Origin: Streptomyces minutiscleroticus
Lineage (GTDB): Bacteria; Actinomycetota; Actinomycetes; Streptomycetales; Streptomycetaceae
Direction: 5' to 3'
Assembly: GCF_014650875.1 (NCBI RefSeq)
Contig: NZ_BMVU01000044.1
Location: 1 to 64,000, forward strand
Length of the DNA: 64,000 nt
Within the stretch, counting starts at the first letter, position 1, and the number at the start of each line of letters is the position of its first letter. The position numbers and the translations under genes are program-made. Below are positions 53,360 through 62,486 of the stretch, one piece after another. A model generated the notes under the pieces. That model saw only the letters and a list, made by a program, of their open reading frames with translations. It searched no databases and was not told the origin of the DNA.

Positions 53360-56300
53360 ACCCCCGTACGGCGCTGGAGAACCGGCCCGACGTGCTCCGG
53401 CGCATCGCCGACACACTGTGGGAACGGCTGGAACGGGGCGAACAGCTCACCGGGGGCCAGCACGAGGCTCTCGTCGAGGCGTCCTTCCGGCTGGGTGTGC
53501 ACCGCCGCACCGAACCCGCCACCGCCCTGGAACTGCTGGCCCGCGCCCACCGACTCGACCCGGCCAACCCCAAGCACCCCTACCACGCCGGACTGCTCTA
53601 TCTGCGCCACGGACACACCGAGCCGGCCGTCCGATGGCTCACCGCGGCAGCCGAACTGGCGCCCGTCAACCACCGTGTCTGGGCCCACCTGGCGCTCGCG
53701 TACCGGCAACTCGACGAGCGGCAGCAGGGAGCCGCGGACCGCACCGGGGAGCACCGTGCCCGCGCCGAGGCGATCGCCGACACCATCCGCGCGGGCCGCG
53801 ACGACTTCGGCCCCGAGGGGGAACGGACCGCCCTGCCGCTGCTGCGGCCCGGCGAGTGCCGCTGGTCCGGCATCCACGACATGGCCGCCGACGGCCGGCT
53901 GCGCGGCCGGACGGCCGAACGCACCCGCGACGCCCTCCTCGACGAACTGGAACGGGTCGCCGGACTCGCCCCGCACCGCCGGGGCGGCACCGCGGCGTTC
54001 ACCGTGCTCGCCGTGCAGTGGATGGTCTACGGCTACCCGGCCGCCACCGTGCGCCGACTGGCCGGGCGGCTGCCGTCCGACGAGGACGATCCGGCCCTCC
54101 GAATGCTTCACCTGGTCTGCGACCTGTTCGAGACGGACCGCGCGCGGCTGCCGGCCCGGCTCGCGCGGTGCCTGGCCGAACGCACGCTGCCCGATGTGCT
54201 CGTCGCCCTGATCCACCGGCAGCGGCTGCTGTGGCGTCCGCTCGGCTTCCCCGACCCGGGAGCACACGCCGCGGCCCGCGAGTTCACCGACGGCGATCCC
54301 GTCCGGCACGAGAAGGCGCTGCGTGCCGCCCGGCGGACGCTCAGCGCCCCCGAGCCCGAGCCGATGCCGGACGCGGTGCCCGGCCCCGCCGCCCCGCCGG
54401 TGACGGACCCCGACGCACGGCTCACGGCCTTCGAGTCGGCCGCGTCCGGGCTGGCCGCCCTCCGCGCCGACGTGCACACGCACGTCAGGGAACTGGCCCG
54501 GGACACGGTGGCCGACGCCGCCGACCACGCCCGGGTCTCGGGGGACGCGGCAATCCTGGCCGAGGTGATCGACCGGCTCCAGACGCTGCGCACGGCCTGG
54601 CTCCAAGACCTCCAGCGGTTCAAGGAGGACGAACCGGCCGGACTGGCCATGCCGTTCGACGAGTTCCAGCGGCGCCTGGAGAACTGCGAGGGCGAGTACC
54701 AGGAACCGCTCGGCAGCACCCGCAGCATCCTCAAAAAGCGGGTCGAGCGGAAACTGGCCGGGAGCGGACAGCGGTACGGTCCTGCCCCCGGTGCGCCCTC
54801 ACCACGGGCACGGTCCCTGGAGAAACGCCTGACCGTCCTGGAGGCGCACCGGCGCACGTCCGACGGCCACGGCCGGCCGTCGGACGCGGTACCCGCGGCC
54901 CTGCCCGACGAGCGGCTCGCCGCCCTGGAGGAGGCGGCCGCCGTGCTCACCGACGTCCTCGACGACGCCGTGCGACACGCCAAGGCAGTCGCCAAGGACA
55001 CGGCAGCGGGCGTCACGGACCTCGCCCGGCTGCTGGGTGACCACACGGCCCTCACCGGCCTGGCCGACGACTGGGAGACCGTACGGTTGTCCCGGCTGGC
55101 GGAACTCGGACGGTTCGCGGACGCCGAACCCGCCGGGCTGGTCATGGCCTTCGAGGAGTACCAGCGACGGCTGGGAGAGTGCCAGGCACTTCTCCAGCGC
55201 TCCGCGGGCAGCCTGCGCAAGATCCTGGACCGCAAGGTCCGCCCGCGGCTCGAGGACCGGCGACACGAGTCCTCGGCGACCGCGCCCGCCCCCTCGCCGC
55301 AGGCCCTCGCGCTGACGGCACGCCTGGCAGCCCTGACCGCACCTGCGGCGCCTTCGGCGGTTCCGCCGCGGGCCGGCCCGGGAGCAGAGCCGCCCGCGGA
55401 GCCAGAGGTCTCCCGGGCCCCCCACACCGACTCCGGGCCGCTCCCGGCCACCGCCTCCGCGCGCGAGCGCGTCGACCACGCCCTCGCCGCCGCCGAGGCG
55501 GCCCTCGACGCCAACTTCACCGAGGCACGGCAGACCCTCGACGCCTACCCGGCGGAGTTGAAGCGCCGCGAGGCGGTGGTCCTGCTCCGCACCTACCTCG
55601 ACGGCCGGCAGGCCGAGGCCGACCTGCGTCTCGGGCGCGGCACAGCGGCCCGGCGCCGCTGGAACGCCATGCTCACGGACGACCCGCTGCACCCCGCCGT
55701 GCTGCACAACCTCGCGGTGGCCCACACCTCCGCCGGCGACACGGGCACCGCCGCCCAGGCCTGGAACCGCTACCTCGAAGCCCTCTATCTGCGAGACCTC
55801 CTGCACGGTGACATCCGGCGCGGCGCCGCCGAGCGCGCGCGGATCCACCGGGTGCTCGCCGCCTCCTTCGGCACGCTCCCGCTGTGCCGCGGCCTCGTCC
55901 CCGGCGACGAACGCGACGACGACCCGCGCCCGCTGATCACCACCCTGGCCTCCCGGGGCAAGGTCGCGACCGCCACCGCCCACCTGCGGCTGGAGGAACT
56001 CAACCACCTGCTCACGTACCGCGGTCCTGGCCTTCTGCTCGGTCTGGGGCGCAGCGCCGGGGGCACCGCCGCCGACGCCGCCCTCGCCCGCCGCACGACC
56101 CTGGTCGAGCACGCGGTGGCGGCGCTGCCCGAGCGGGTGCGCGAGCCCTTTGCGAAGCTGTGCCAGGACCTGTTCGACGGCGCGCACCGCGCGGCGGCAG
56201 AGGCCAAGGGGCGCACCCGCCGACCGGGCGACGAGGCCGAGGAGGAGACCCACACGCAGTGGGTGCGCGAACGGATCCTCTGGAAGGCGGCGCTCTTCGG

Positions 56301-57507
56301 CGCGGTCATGGCCGAAGACGCCGACTGGCCGCTGGCCGAGTACTCCGGTGACGTCATCGGGAACCTGCGGCTCGTCGACGCCCTGCCCCTGGACCCCGAG
56401 GACGAACTCCTGCTGCGCACCGTTCAGCAGCTGGGCGCGCGCGGGAGTGCGAAGGCGTTCGCGGAACGGTACAACCGGCTCGCCGAGCACGCCGCCGACC
56501 GGGCCCTCGGCCATATCCTCGACGCGGCCGGGGCCGCCGCGTCCACGACCGGCGGCCGGGACTTTCCCGACCGGTTCCGGCGCGTCGGCCGCTCCTGGGG
56601 CCGCAACCCCGTACCCAGCCCCTACGCCGAGGCACTCGACGATCCGGTCGTGCTCTATCAGGACACCGTCCGGTCGGCGGTCCGCGTGCTGGAGGCGTCG
56701 GGCACTCCCCGCGACGACCGGGAACGTGCCGTCGTCACCGCCGCGGTGCCCGGACTGGAACGCTGGGTGGCACGACTGCCCGGCGCCACCGGCCCCGCCC
56801 GTGTCCTGGCCCGCCTCCTCGGCACCCTGGGCCGGCACGACGAGGAGGCGAAGGTGCTGAACCGGGCCGAGCGGGAGGCGGCCGGCCCGCACGGACGGCG
56901 GCAGATCGCCCGGTCGTACGTCCGGCTCCGGATCGGCCGCGGTGAGTACGCCGAGGCCGTACAGCAGGCCAGGACCCTGTTGCGGCCGGCCCCGGACGAC
57001 GAACAGCTGCGGGGACTGCTCACCGAGGCGTACGACCGCTGGCTCCGGTCCGACCCCAGCGCCACCGCCTCCCCGGGGCCCGCCTCCGGCACGGATCTGC
57101 CCTCCCCGGAGGAGATCGCGGAGGACTTCGCCCGCTGGACCGACCCCACATCCGTCCACAACCGCCGACAGCTCGTCGTGGCCGCCACGAGGGCCCGTCA
57201 CGAGGCCCGTGCCGACGGTGCCGGGGCGGGCCCACTCGTCACGGACATGCGCGCGCTGTACACCGCGGACCCCGGGAACACGGAGGCCCTCTTCCACCTG
57301 ACCCACAGCCTGTGCCTGCTCGCCTGGGAGGTCCGCAAGGAGATGGTCGGCGCCACGGGGACGCGGCGCCGGGAACTGCGTGACCGTCTGAAGGAGATCC
57401 GCACGGACTGCGTGGGGCACGCGGAGGAACTGCTGCCGCTGACCGACGGAGAACGGCACACGGAGGTGCGGCGGATACTCGACGAGGTACGGCCCGCACC
57501 GACGTAG
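53356..57507 (+). CDS. 1383-residue TPR protein with internal duplication
   Basis: The largest gene, coupled to TIR by ATGA. Residues about 50-115 are TPR (ALELLARAHRLDPANPKHPY, TEPAVRWLTAAAELAPVNHR). A helical unit of about 112 residues occurs twice, at 356-467 and 521-632; both copies contain EPAGL-M-F-E-QRRL-C and a matching KK/DRKV ending. Another TPR region is near 715-815 (RRRWNAMLTDDPLHPAVLHN), and the C-terminus (about 1120-1380) is also helical repeat. No catalytic motif. It is probably the central scaffold or sensor of the system. Confidence 0.8.
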   Translation: MNPRTALENRPDVLRRIADTLWERLERGEQLTGGQHEALVEASFRLGVHRRTEPATALELLARAHRLDPANPKHPYHAGLLYLRHGHTEPAVRWLTAAAELAPVNHRVWAHLALAYRQLDERQQGAADRTGEHRARAEAIADTIRAGRDDFGPEGERTALPLLRPGECRWSGIHDMAADGRLRGRTAERTRDALLDELERVAGLAPHRRGGTAAFTVLAVQWMVYGYPAATVRRLAGRLPSDEDDPALRMLHLVCDLFETDRARLPARLARCLAERTLPDVLVALIHRQRLLWRPLGFPDPGAHAAAREFTDGDPVRHEKALRAARRTLSAPEPEPMPDAVPGPAAPPVTDPDARLTAFESAASGLAALRADVHTHVRELARDTVADAADHARVSGDAAILAEVIDRLQTLRTAWLQDLQRFKEDEPAGLAMPFDEFQRRLENCEGEYQEPLGSTRSILKKRVERKLAGSGQRYGPAPGAPSPRARSLEKRLTVLEAHRRTSDGHGRPSDAVPAALPDERLAALEEAAAVLTDVLDDAVRHAKAVAKDTAAGVTDLARLLGDHTALTGLADDWETVRLSRLAELGRFADAEPAGLVMAFEEYQRRLGECQALLQRSAGSLRKILDRKVRPRLEDRRHESSATAPAPSPQALALTARLAALTAPAAPSAVPPRAGPGAEPPAEPEVSRAPHTDSGPLPATASARERVDHALAAAEAALDANFTEARQTLDAYPAELKRREAVVLLRTYLDGRQAEADLRLGRGTAARRRWNAMLTDDPLHPAVLHNLAVAHTSAGDTGTAAQAWNRYLEALYLRDLLHGDIRRGAAERARIHRVLAASFGTLPLCRGLVPGDERDDDPRPLITTLASRGKVATATAHLRLEELNHLLTYRGPGLLLGLGRSAGGTAADAALARRTTLVEHAVAALPERVREPFAKLCQDLFDGAHRAAAEAKGRTRRPGDEAEEETHTQWVRERILWKAALFGAVMAEDADWPLAEYSGDVIGNLRLVDALPLDPEDELLLRTVQQLGARGSAKAFAERYNRLAEHAADRALGHILDAAGAAASTTGGRDFPDRFRRVGRSWGRNPVPSPYAEALDDPVVLYQDTVRSAVRVLEASGTPRDDRERAVVTAAVPGLERWVARLPGATGPARVLARLLGTLGRHDEEAKVLNRAEREAAGPHGRRQIARSYVRLRIGRGEYAEAVQQARTLLRPAPDDEQLRGLLTEAYDRWLRSDPSATASPGPASGTDLPSPEEIAEDFARWTDPTSVHNRRQLVVAATRARHEARADGAGAGPLVTDMRALYTADPGNTEALFHLTHSLCLLAWEVRKEMVGATGTRRRELRDRLKEIRTDCVGHAEELLPLTDGERHTEVRRILDEVRPAPT

Positions 57508-57514
57508 GGCCGCA

Positions 57515-57540
57515 CGGTCCGGCGCACGGTGCGCGGACCG
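57515..57540 (+). terminator. Terminator after the TIR operon
   Basis: CGGTCC-GGCGCAC / GGTGCGC-GGACCG stem-loop starting 8 bp after the last stop codon. It is GC-rich without a T-run, as usual for Streptomyces. Confidence 0.6.
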
Positions 57541-57666
57541 GGCACGACAGGAGGAACCAGGGGGTAGTTCCGCTCGCCGCCGAAGACCTCACCGGCGTAG
57601 GGCGCCACGCAGGCGGCGAGCACCTCGACCAGCACTTCACCGTCGAGCGTCTCTGCCCATTCCCGC
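57541..57666 (-). other. Possible 3' gene fragment
   Basis: Downstream of the ArsR gene on the minus strand, a frame reads EWAETLDGEVLVEVLAACVA and PYAGEVFGGERNYPLVPPVV, which is protein-like, with no start and no family I recognise. It may be the rest of a gene cut when the TIR locus was inserted. Confidence 0.3.
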
Positions 57667-58002
57667 TCAGCGAGGTGCGGTGCCGCCCGCAGCCTCCGCT
57701 TTCAGGAGCGCGAGCAGTGCGGGGAACCTCTTCTCGACGTCAGCGCGCCGTAGTCGGATGCCCTTGCGGTTGCCGTAGTCGATCTCGTCGATGAGGCCTG
57801 CCTCGCGCAGGACCCGGAAGTGGTGGGTCTGGGTCTGTTTCGATACCGGAAGGTCGAACGAGTTGCAGCCCCGCTCGCTGTCGCCGCAGTCGGCGGCCAG
57901 CTCCGTCATCACCGAACGCCGGTGTCGGTCGGCGAGGGCGGGGAAGACCGCACCCAGATCGAACGCGTCGGCCTCCGGGCCTGTCCGGTCCCTCTCCGTC
58001 AC
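57667..58002 (-). CDS. ArsR-type winged-helix regulator
   Basis: A 111-residue repressor from GTG 58000-58002 with AAAGGGG 7 nt upstream. The winged helix covers about 15-100: LGAVFPALADRHRRSVMTEL, SFDLPVSKQTQTHHFRVLRE (recognition helix), and LIDEIDYGNRKGIRLRRAD (wing). Two Cys (39 and 46) are spaced in ADCGDSERGCN and could form a metal or redox site, but not the classic ELCVC motif. Two strong palindromes lie upstream, next to a broken FAD monooxygenase that was probably the regulated gene. Confidence 0.85.
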   Translation of the reverse strand: MTERDRTGPEADAFDLGAVFPALADRHRRSVMTELAADCGDSERGCNSFDLPVSKQTQTHHFRVLREAGLIDEIDYGNRKGIRLRRADVEKRFPALLALLKAEAAGGTAPR

Positions 58003-58016
58003 GCGGCATCCCCTTT

Positions 58017-58079
58017 AGGTACGACTTGAGTCGTACCTGATCGGTGCGCTCCACTGAGGTACGAAATTTTTTCGTACCT
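58017..58079. promoter_or_regulatory. Two palindromic operators for ArsR
   Basis: Site 1, 58017-58038: AGGTACGACT, TG, AGTCGTACCT (perfect). Site 2, 58057-58079: AGGTACGAA, ATTTT, TTCGTACCT (perfect). Both share GGTACGA...TCGTACC, and their centres are 40-41 bp apart, about four helical turns. Confidence 0.85.
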
Positions 58080-58167
58080 GATCTGGCGGTGCTGCCCCGT
58101 GCCGCCGTTTCCCGCGACCCGGCACTGGCCGGGTGCCTGGTCATCGACACTCCGAGAGGTCATCGTC

Positions 58168-58871
58168 ACGAAGAAGCCCGAGGTGCTGGTAGTCGGTGCC
58201 GGAATCGCAGGGCCCGCGCTCGCGTACTGGCTCTCCCGCAACGGATACCGGCCGACGGTCGTCGAACATACCCGGCAGCTGCGCTCCGGTGGCAGCGCGA
58301 TCGTCGTGAAGGGGCCCGCGATCCCGGTCGCCCAGGACATGAACACCCTTCCGCAGCTCCGCGAGCTCGCCACCCGCAATCGGTCACTGACCCTGCTCGA
58401 CCCCGACGGCAGGCGCATCCTGCAGATCCCGCTCACCTCGGACGGGGCGCCGACGCCTATGCCGGCGTGGCTTGGCGGGCGCCGGAACTCGTGGCGGCGT
58501 TCCTCGACCACCCGGCGCCGTTCTTCGACTCCCTGACCACCGTCCGGGTGCCCTCGTGGTCCCGGGGACGGGTCGTACTGCTCGGGGACGCGGCGGCGAC
58601 AGCCCTGCTGGGCGACGGATCCAGCATGGCGATGGCGGGCGCGTACGCCCTCGCGGAAGAGCTCGCCGCCCATCCTGGTGATCACGCCCGCGCCTTCGCC
58701 GCCCACGAGACGCGACTTCGCAGGGAGGTAGGCCCGCGGCAGCGGCGCGTCGGCCTGCTCGCCAGGCTCATGGTGCCCCGCACCCGGCCGGGCCTCGCGA
58801 TGCGCAACGCGGTGGGCCGTGCGGTCGGCCGCACGAACCGGACCGCCTCCCGCGAAGCCACACCCCGGTAG
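58168..58871 (+). pseudogene. FAD-dependent monooxygenase, internally deleted
   Basis: The N-terminal part reads KKPEVLVVGAGIAGPALAYW (FAD GxGxxG) after an ACG codon at 58168-58170 that stands where ATG is expected, with GAGAGG 7 nt upstream. The homology stops after DPDGRRILQIPL (about 58435) and resumes in another frame with YAGVAWRAPELVAAFLDHPA and RGRVVLLGDAAATALLGDGS (second FAD motif GD), to 58871. About 150-200 middle residues are deleted. It lies beside the ArsR operators. Confidence 0.8.
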
Positions 58872-59015
58872 AGCGGGTCCGTACCCACCGGTCACCGGCC
58901 GATGCGCGGCTCCGCGGTAGCTCGCAGCGGGGTCGGCGCCGCCGTGTCCGACGGGTGCGGCTCTTGCCGAGTGACGGTGTCGGCCGGGCTGCGAGGGCGT
59001 GTGCGTCCTGACCGA

Positions 59016-59210
59016 GTGATCCGTGCAGGCGGTGGCGTTCGCGGGCGCGGTGGTGGTCCCCGTAGGCGCCGACGTCGTTGTTGCCGGTCACGGCGCGGAC
59101 TTCGAGAACGGCTTCGGCACCGGCCAGGCCACGGCGGACGCCGGTGATGTCGAGCCGGCCGCCGATGAGGTGGCGGCGCCTTCGACACGCCGGTGGCGAC
59201 CGGCCAACCG
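59016..59210 (-). pseudogene. ISKra4-family transposase C-terminal fragment
   Basis: Minus-strand frames read WPVATGV, then after a frameshift RRHLIGGRLDITGVRRGLAG, AEAVLEVRAVTGNNDVGAYG and DHHRARERHRLHG. This matches the conserved end of ISKra4 transposases (PIATG-IE-ACRHLI-DR-DITGARW-L-GAEAVLKLRA ... YW-YH--E--R-H). Only about 65 residues remain. Confidence 0.65.
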
Positions 59211-59249
59211 TGCGCTGGGGCCTGGTCGTAGTGCAGGAGGGGCGCCTTG

Positions 59250-59684
59250 CCGCTCGCACTCCCCGACGTCTCCGGCTCGTCGAGCAGACGGCCTGACTGG
59301 CCGGCTACGAGGTGCGCTCCCACCACGGCTGGTACCGGCACATCACACGCTCCATGCCGGCCGCCGCCTTCCTCGCCGTCCAGGACGCCGACGCCCGCCG
59401 CGCACCAGAGCCACCGGCCGCGACGGAGAGAGGGGGTCTGCAGAACGACCTGGATGACCGTCCCGCCCCGGTCGGGTTCAGCACCTATGGGATGCGCCGC
59501 CTGGTGGTGCCGGTGCAGCCCCAGCCGCCCCGGACCGAGCGGATCCGGCACGGCCCGGCCTGGTCGTACTGGCGCCGCTGCCACCGGGCAGTGGCCCGCG
59601 CCCGCCACCGCAGACACCACGACCACGGCGCCGCCCGGCCACCACCCCGAACTGCAGCGGCGCAGTCGATCTCCAACTGAAGGG
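59250..59684 (+). mobile_element. IS701 remnant with terminal repeat
   Basis: Contains the same TGA-interrupted segment as the copy at 17.3 kb (TGA then LAGYEVRSHHGWYRHITRS), followed by the full transposase C-terminus (MPAAAFLAVQDADARRAPEP; MRRLVVPVQPQPPRTERIRH) and the 38-bp repeat at 59647-59684. The IS end abuts the stop codon of the ABC permease gene at 59685. Confidence 0.85.
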
Positions 59685-60254
59685 CTAATGCCTGGGTCCG
59701 ACGACCGCGTACGCCACGGTGCCGGCCACGCCCAGGACCAGGGCGGTCCATGTGGCCGCCGCCGTGTGCGGCGGCAGCGTCATCCAGGTCAGGACCTGCA
59801 TCGGCCCCTCCGGGGCGGGCGGAGCGAACAGGAGCGGCGCCAGCCAGCCCAGCGGCAGCGTCCACGCGTACGCCGCACCGCACAGCACCGCGCCGGCCGC
59901 GGCCAGTCCCGTCAGGCCCGCGCTGTTGCGGAGGAGGACACTTGCGGTGCCCAGGTCCGCCCCCGCGGCCCGTACCGTCAGCAGCGCCCCGGCGGCCACC
60001 GCGCCGATCGCCAGCACGTGCGCCGCACGCCGGGGCACCCAGCGGACGGCCGCCGTACGGTCCAGCGCCACGTCCTGCCCGCCCAGGCCGACCGAGGCCG
60101 CCGCCACGGCCCCGGTGAGGGCGAGCACCGACAGCCGCGGATCGGTGGAGCCGCCGTCCGCGGCGAGGAACCACACCGCCAGGGCGGCGGCCAGCACCGC
60201 CGCCGCCGATGCGGGCACCTGCCGGGAGCGCGCGTGGAGCACCAGCCACCTCAT
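59685..60254 (-). CDS. ABC transporter membrane subunit (small)
   Basis: A 189-residue integral membrane protein with about five to six helices (AAVLAAALAVWFLAA, LSVLALTGAVAAASVGLGG, AHVLAIGAVAAGALLTV, GLTGLAAAGAVLCGAAYAWT, WTALVLGVAGTVAYAVV). Start ATG 60252-60254 overlaps the stop of the larger permease (ATGA). Its stop TAG is exactly at the end of an IS701 remnant; the last residues (VGPRH) may therefore be altered. Probably the second permease of the exporter. Confidence 0.75.
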   Translation of the reverse strand: MRWLVLHARSRQVPASAAAVLAAALAVWFLAADGGSTDPRLSVLALTGAVAAASVGLGGQDVALDRTAAVRWVPRRAAHVLAIGAVAAGALLTVRAAGADLGTASVLLRNSAGLTGLAAAGAVLCGAAYAWTLPLGWLAPLLFAPPAPEGPMQVLTWMTLPPHTAAATWTALVLGVAGTVAYAVVGPRH

Positions 60255-61639
60255 CAGGACGCCTCCCCCGTCAGCACCCCGCGCGGGTCCTGCATGTCGC
60301 AGGCGAGGGCGGTGGTGTGCACGCCGGTGACCCAGGCGCGCCGCTCCGCCGGCGCCAGCGCCGTCAGCCGCTCCCACGCCGCCTCCGCCTTCTCCCGTTC
60401 TCCCGGGAAGCCGTAGTGACCGGCCCAGTCCATCAGGCGGAAGCCGCCGAGCGCCCAGCCCGCCGCGACGCTCTGCGCGGTCACATCGCTCCCGAAACCG
60501 CTCGACGAGGAGGAACGCGGCCAGCAGTTCGGTGCCAGCCCCTGGCCGACCAGGACCCGGGTCAGCCGCTCGCCCCGTGCCCGGGCGAGCAGCGGGTCGT
60601 CGAAGTCGACGAGCACCGTCTCCGCGGAGGGCTTGCGTTCCTCCAGGTTCCCGCGCAGCGCCGTGTCCTCCCGTACCGCGTCAGGCGCCTTCTCGCCCAG
60701 CGCCTCCCGCAGCACGCGCAGCGCCTCCTCGCCGTGCGGCGCGAGGGCCGCCAGCCGGTCGCGGTGCATCCTCGTCACGCACACCGGGCCGTCGCACACC
60801 ATCTCCGCGGCGGCCTCGTCGACGACGTACGCGTCGCGCGGCTCGGCGGGCAGGATCATCAGGGCGAGCGCCGCGCCCGCCAGGACGGGGGCCAGGGCGA
60901 GCAGCCGGGCGCGCACCGAGACGGCGGCCAGCAGGGCGAATCCGGTGGCGAGCATGCCGAGCAGCCACAGGGTCTGGCCGAGGTGGACGGAGGAGGCGAG
61001 GGTGAGCAGTTCCTCACGGGGCAGCGCCACCGCCGGTGACAGCTGCGCGAGGAGGTTCGGGGCGTTGCCCGTCGGCCAGGCCTTCTCGGCGGGGAACTGC
61101 TGGAGCAGGACGGTCGTCGCGAACGCGGCCACCGCCATCAGCGGTGGGGTGAGCACGGACGGCAGTGCGCGCGCCACCCCCATCCCGAGCAGTGCCCCCG
61201 CGACCAGGGCCAGCACCGCCACCAGCACGATGGGCAGCCAGCCCAGAGGGGTGTACGTGGTGTCGCCCAGCAGTACCCGGGTCCCGCCTGTGACGGCGAC
61301 GAGTACGAAGGCCGACGTCAGTGTGACGGCTGAGGCCGCCGCCGGGACCGCCACCCGCTGCCAGGCCGGCCGGGGCACCGTCTCCATCAGCTCGCTCACC
61401 CGGGAGCGGGGGTCGCGCAGCCCCTGCAGTGCTCCGAGCCCCACCGCGACGGGCCACGTGTAGTACAGCAGGCCGCGGAGGGTCAGGGCCATGGTCGTCC
61501 ACTGGGCCGTCCAGTCCGCAGTGCCTTCGCCGGGGCCGAGGATCAGGAGCAGGAAGACCAGGCCGGTCGCCAGGACGACAAGACCGGTCCATGGGGCGAC
61601 GGAGCGCCGCAGTTCGATACGCAGGACGCGGGCGTTCAC
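60254..61639 (-). CDS. ABC exporter permease with extracytoplasmic domain
   Basis: A 461-residue protein from GTG 61637-61639, overlapping the ATPase stop. The N-terminal two thirds has about six membrane helices (WTGLVVLATGLVFLLLILG; GWLPIVLVAVLALVAGALLG; LWLLGMLATGFALLAAVSV). The last about 190 residues are soluble, with two Cys (DGPVCV region) and no known domain. Together with the ATPase and the small permease it forms an ABC-2-like exporter. The substrate is unknown; control by the linked ECF sigma is likely. Confidence 0.8.
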   Translation of the reverse strand: MNARVLRIELRRSVAPWTGLVVLATGLVFLLLILGPGEGTADWTAQWTTMALTLRGLLYYTWPVAVGLGALQGLRDPRSRVSELMETVPRPAWQRVAVPAAASAVTLTSAFVLVAVTGGTRVLLGDTTYTPLGWLPIVLVAVLALVAGALLGMGVARALPSVLTPPLMAVAAFATTVLLQQFPAEKAWPTGNAPNLLAQLSPAVALPREELLTLASSVHLGQTLWLLGMLATGFALLAAVSVRARLLALAPVLAGAALALMILPAEPRDAYVVDEAAAEMVCDGPVCVTRMHRDRLAALAPHGEEALRVLREALGEKAPDAVREDTALRGNLEERKPSAETVLVDFDDPLLARARGERLTRVLVGQGLAPNCWPRSSSSSGFGSDVTAQSVAAGWALGGFRLMDWAGHYGFPGEREKAEAAWERLTALAPAERRAWVTGVHTTALACDMQDPRGVLTGEAS

Positions 61640-62457
61640 CAGGCTCCCCTCTCCTGCGCGCAGCCGGCCGCGGGGTCGGCGAGCAGCGCCGAGTAGCCGC
61701 GCTCCAAGGGGCTGTCGCCCGGGTGGTCGGCGTTGCCCGCCGCGGCCATCTCGTCCGGGGTGCCCTGGAAGACCAGCCGGCCCTCGGCGAAGAGCACCAC
61801 GTCGGTGCAGGCCGCTGCGACATCCTCCACCAGATGCGTGGAGACGACCACGCAGGTGTCCGTGCCCAGCTCCTGCAGCAGATCGCGAAAGCGCATCCGC
61901 TGCGTCGGGTCCAGGCCGACCGTCGGCTCGTCCAGCAGCAGAACCTCAGGGTCGTTGACGAGGGCCTGGGCGATACCGGCCCGCCGCACCATGCCGCCCG
62001 AGAGGGCCTTCATCCGCTCGTCGGCGCGGTCCGCCAGGCCCACCCGCTCCACGGCCCGCTGGACAGCCGCCGGGACGTCCGCCTTGGGGACCTCCTTCAG
62101 CCAGGCCATGTACTCGACGAACTCGCGCACCGTGAAACGCTTGTAGTAGCCGAACTCCTGCGGCAGGTAGCCGATCCGGCGGCGCACCGCACGGTGCCCA
62201 CCCACGGAGGCCACGGACTCGCCGAACAGCTCCAGGGTGCCCTCCGTGGGGCGCAGCACGGTGGCCAGCGCCCGGATGAGGGTGGTCTTGCCCGCTCCGT
62301 TCGGGCCGAGAAGGCCGTGCACGCCCGTGCCGAGGGACAGGTCGAGCCCGTCGACGGCCGTCCGGGTCCGTCCGACGCGGATCCTCAGTCCGGCGGCCCG
62401 GATGGCATGGGTGTAGGTTCTCGGCCGGAGTTCGGCCGCACTCACCGCGCGTGTCAT
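61636..62457 (-). CDS. ABC transporter ATP-binding protein
   Basis: A 273-residue ATPase with all motifs: Walker A GPNGAGKT (51-58), Q-loop Gln100, signature LSGGM (152-156), Walker B VLLLDEP (172-178) and the switch His208 in STHLVED. It belongs to the ABC-2 exporter group (CcmA/NatA type). It overlaps the permease start by 4 bp and follows the anti-sigma gene by 29 bp on the same strand, so all belong to one operon. Confidence 0.95.
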   Translation of the reverse strand: MTRAVSAAELRPRTYTHAIRAAGLRIRVGRTRTAVDGLDLSLGTGVHGLLGPNGAGKTTLIRALATVLRPTEGTLELFGESVASVGGHRAVRRRIGYLPQEFGYYKRFTVREFVEYMAWLKEVPKADVPAAVQRAVERVGLADRADERMKALSGGMVRRAGIAQALVNDPEVLLLDEPTVGLDPTQRMRFRDLLQELGTDTCVVVSTHLVEDVAAACTDVVLFAEGRLVFQGTPDEMAAAGNADHPGDSPLERGYSALLADPAAGCAQERGAW

Positions 62458-62486
62458 GCGCTGTTCCCTTCAGGTGGTCGGAGTAC

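Noticed and set aside
54799..57459. 886-codon minus-strand frame under the giant TPR gene
   Set aside because: It is antisense to a gene with strong codon bias and domain similarity. The frame is Gly/Val-rich and lacks motifs.
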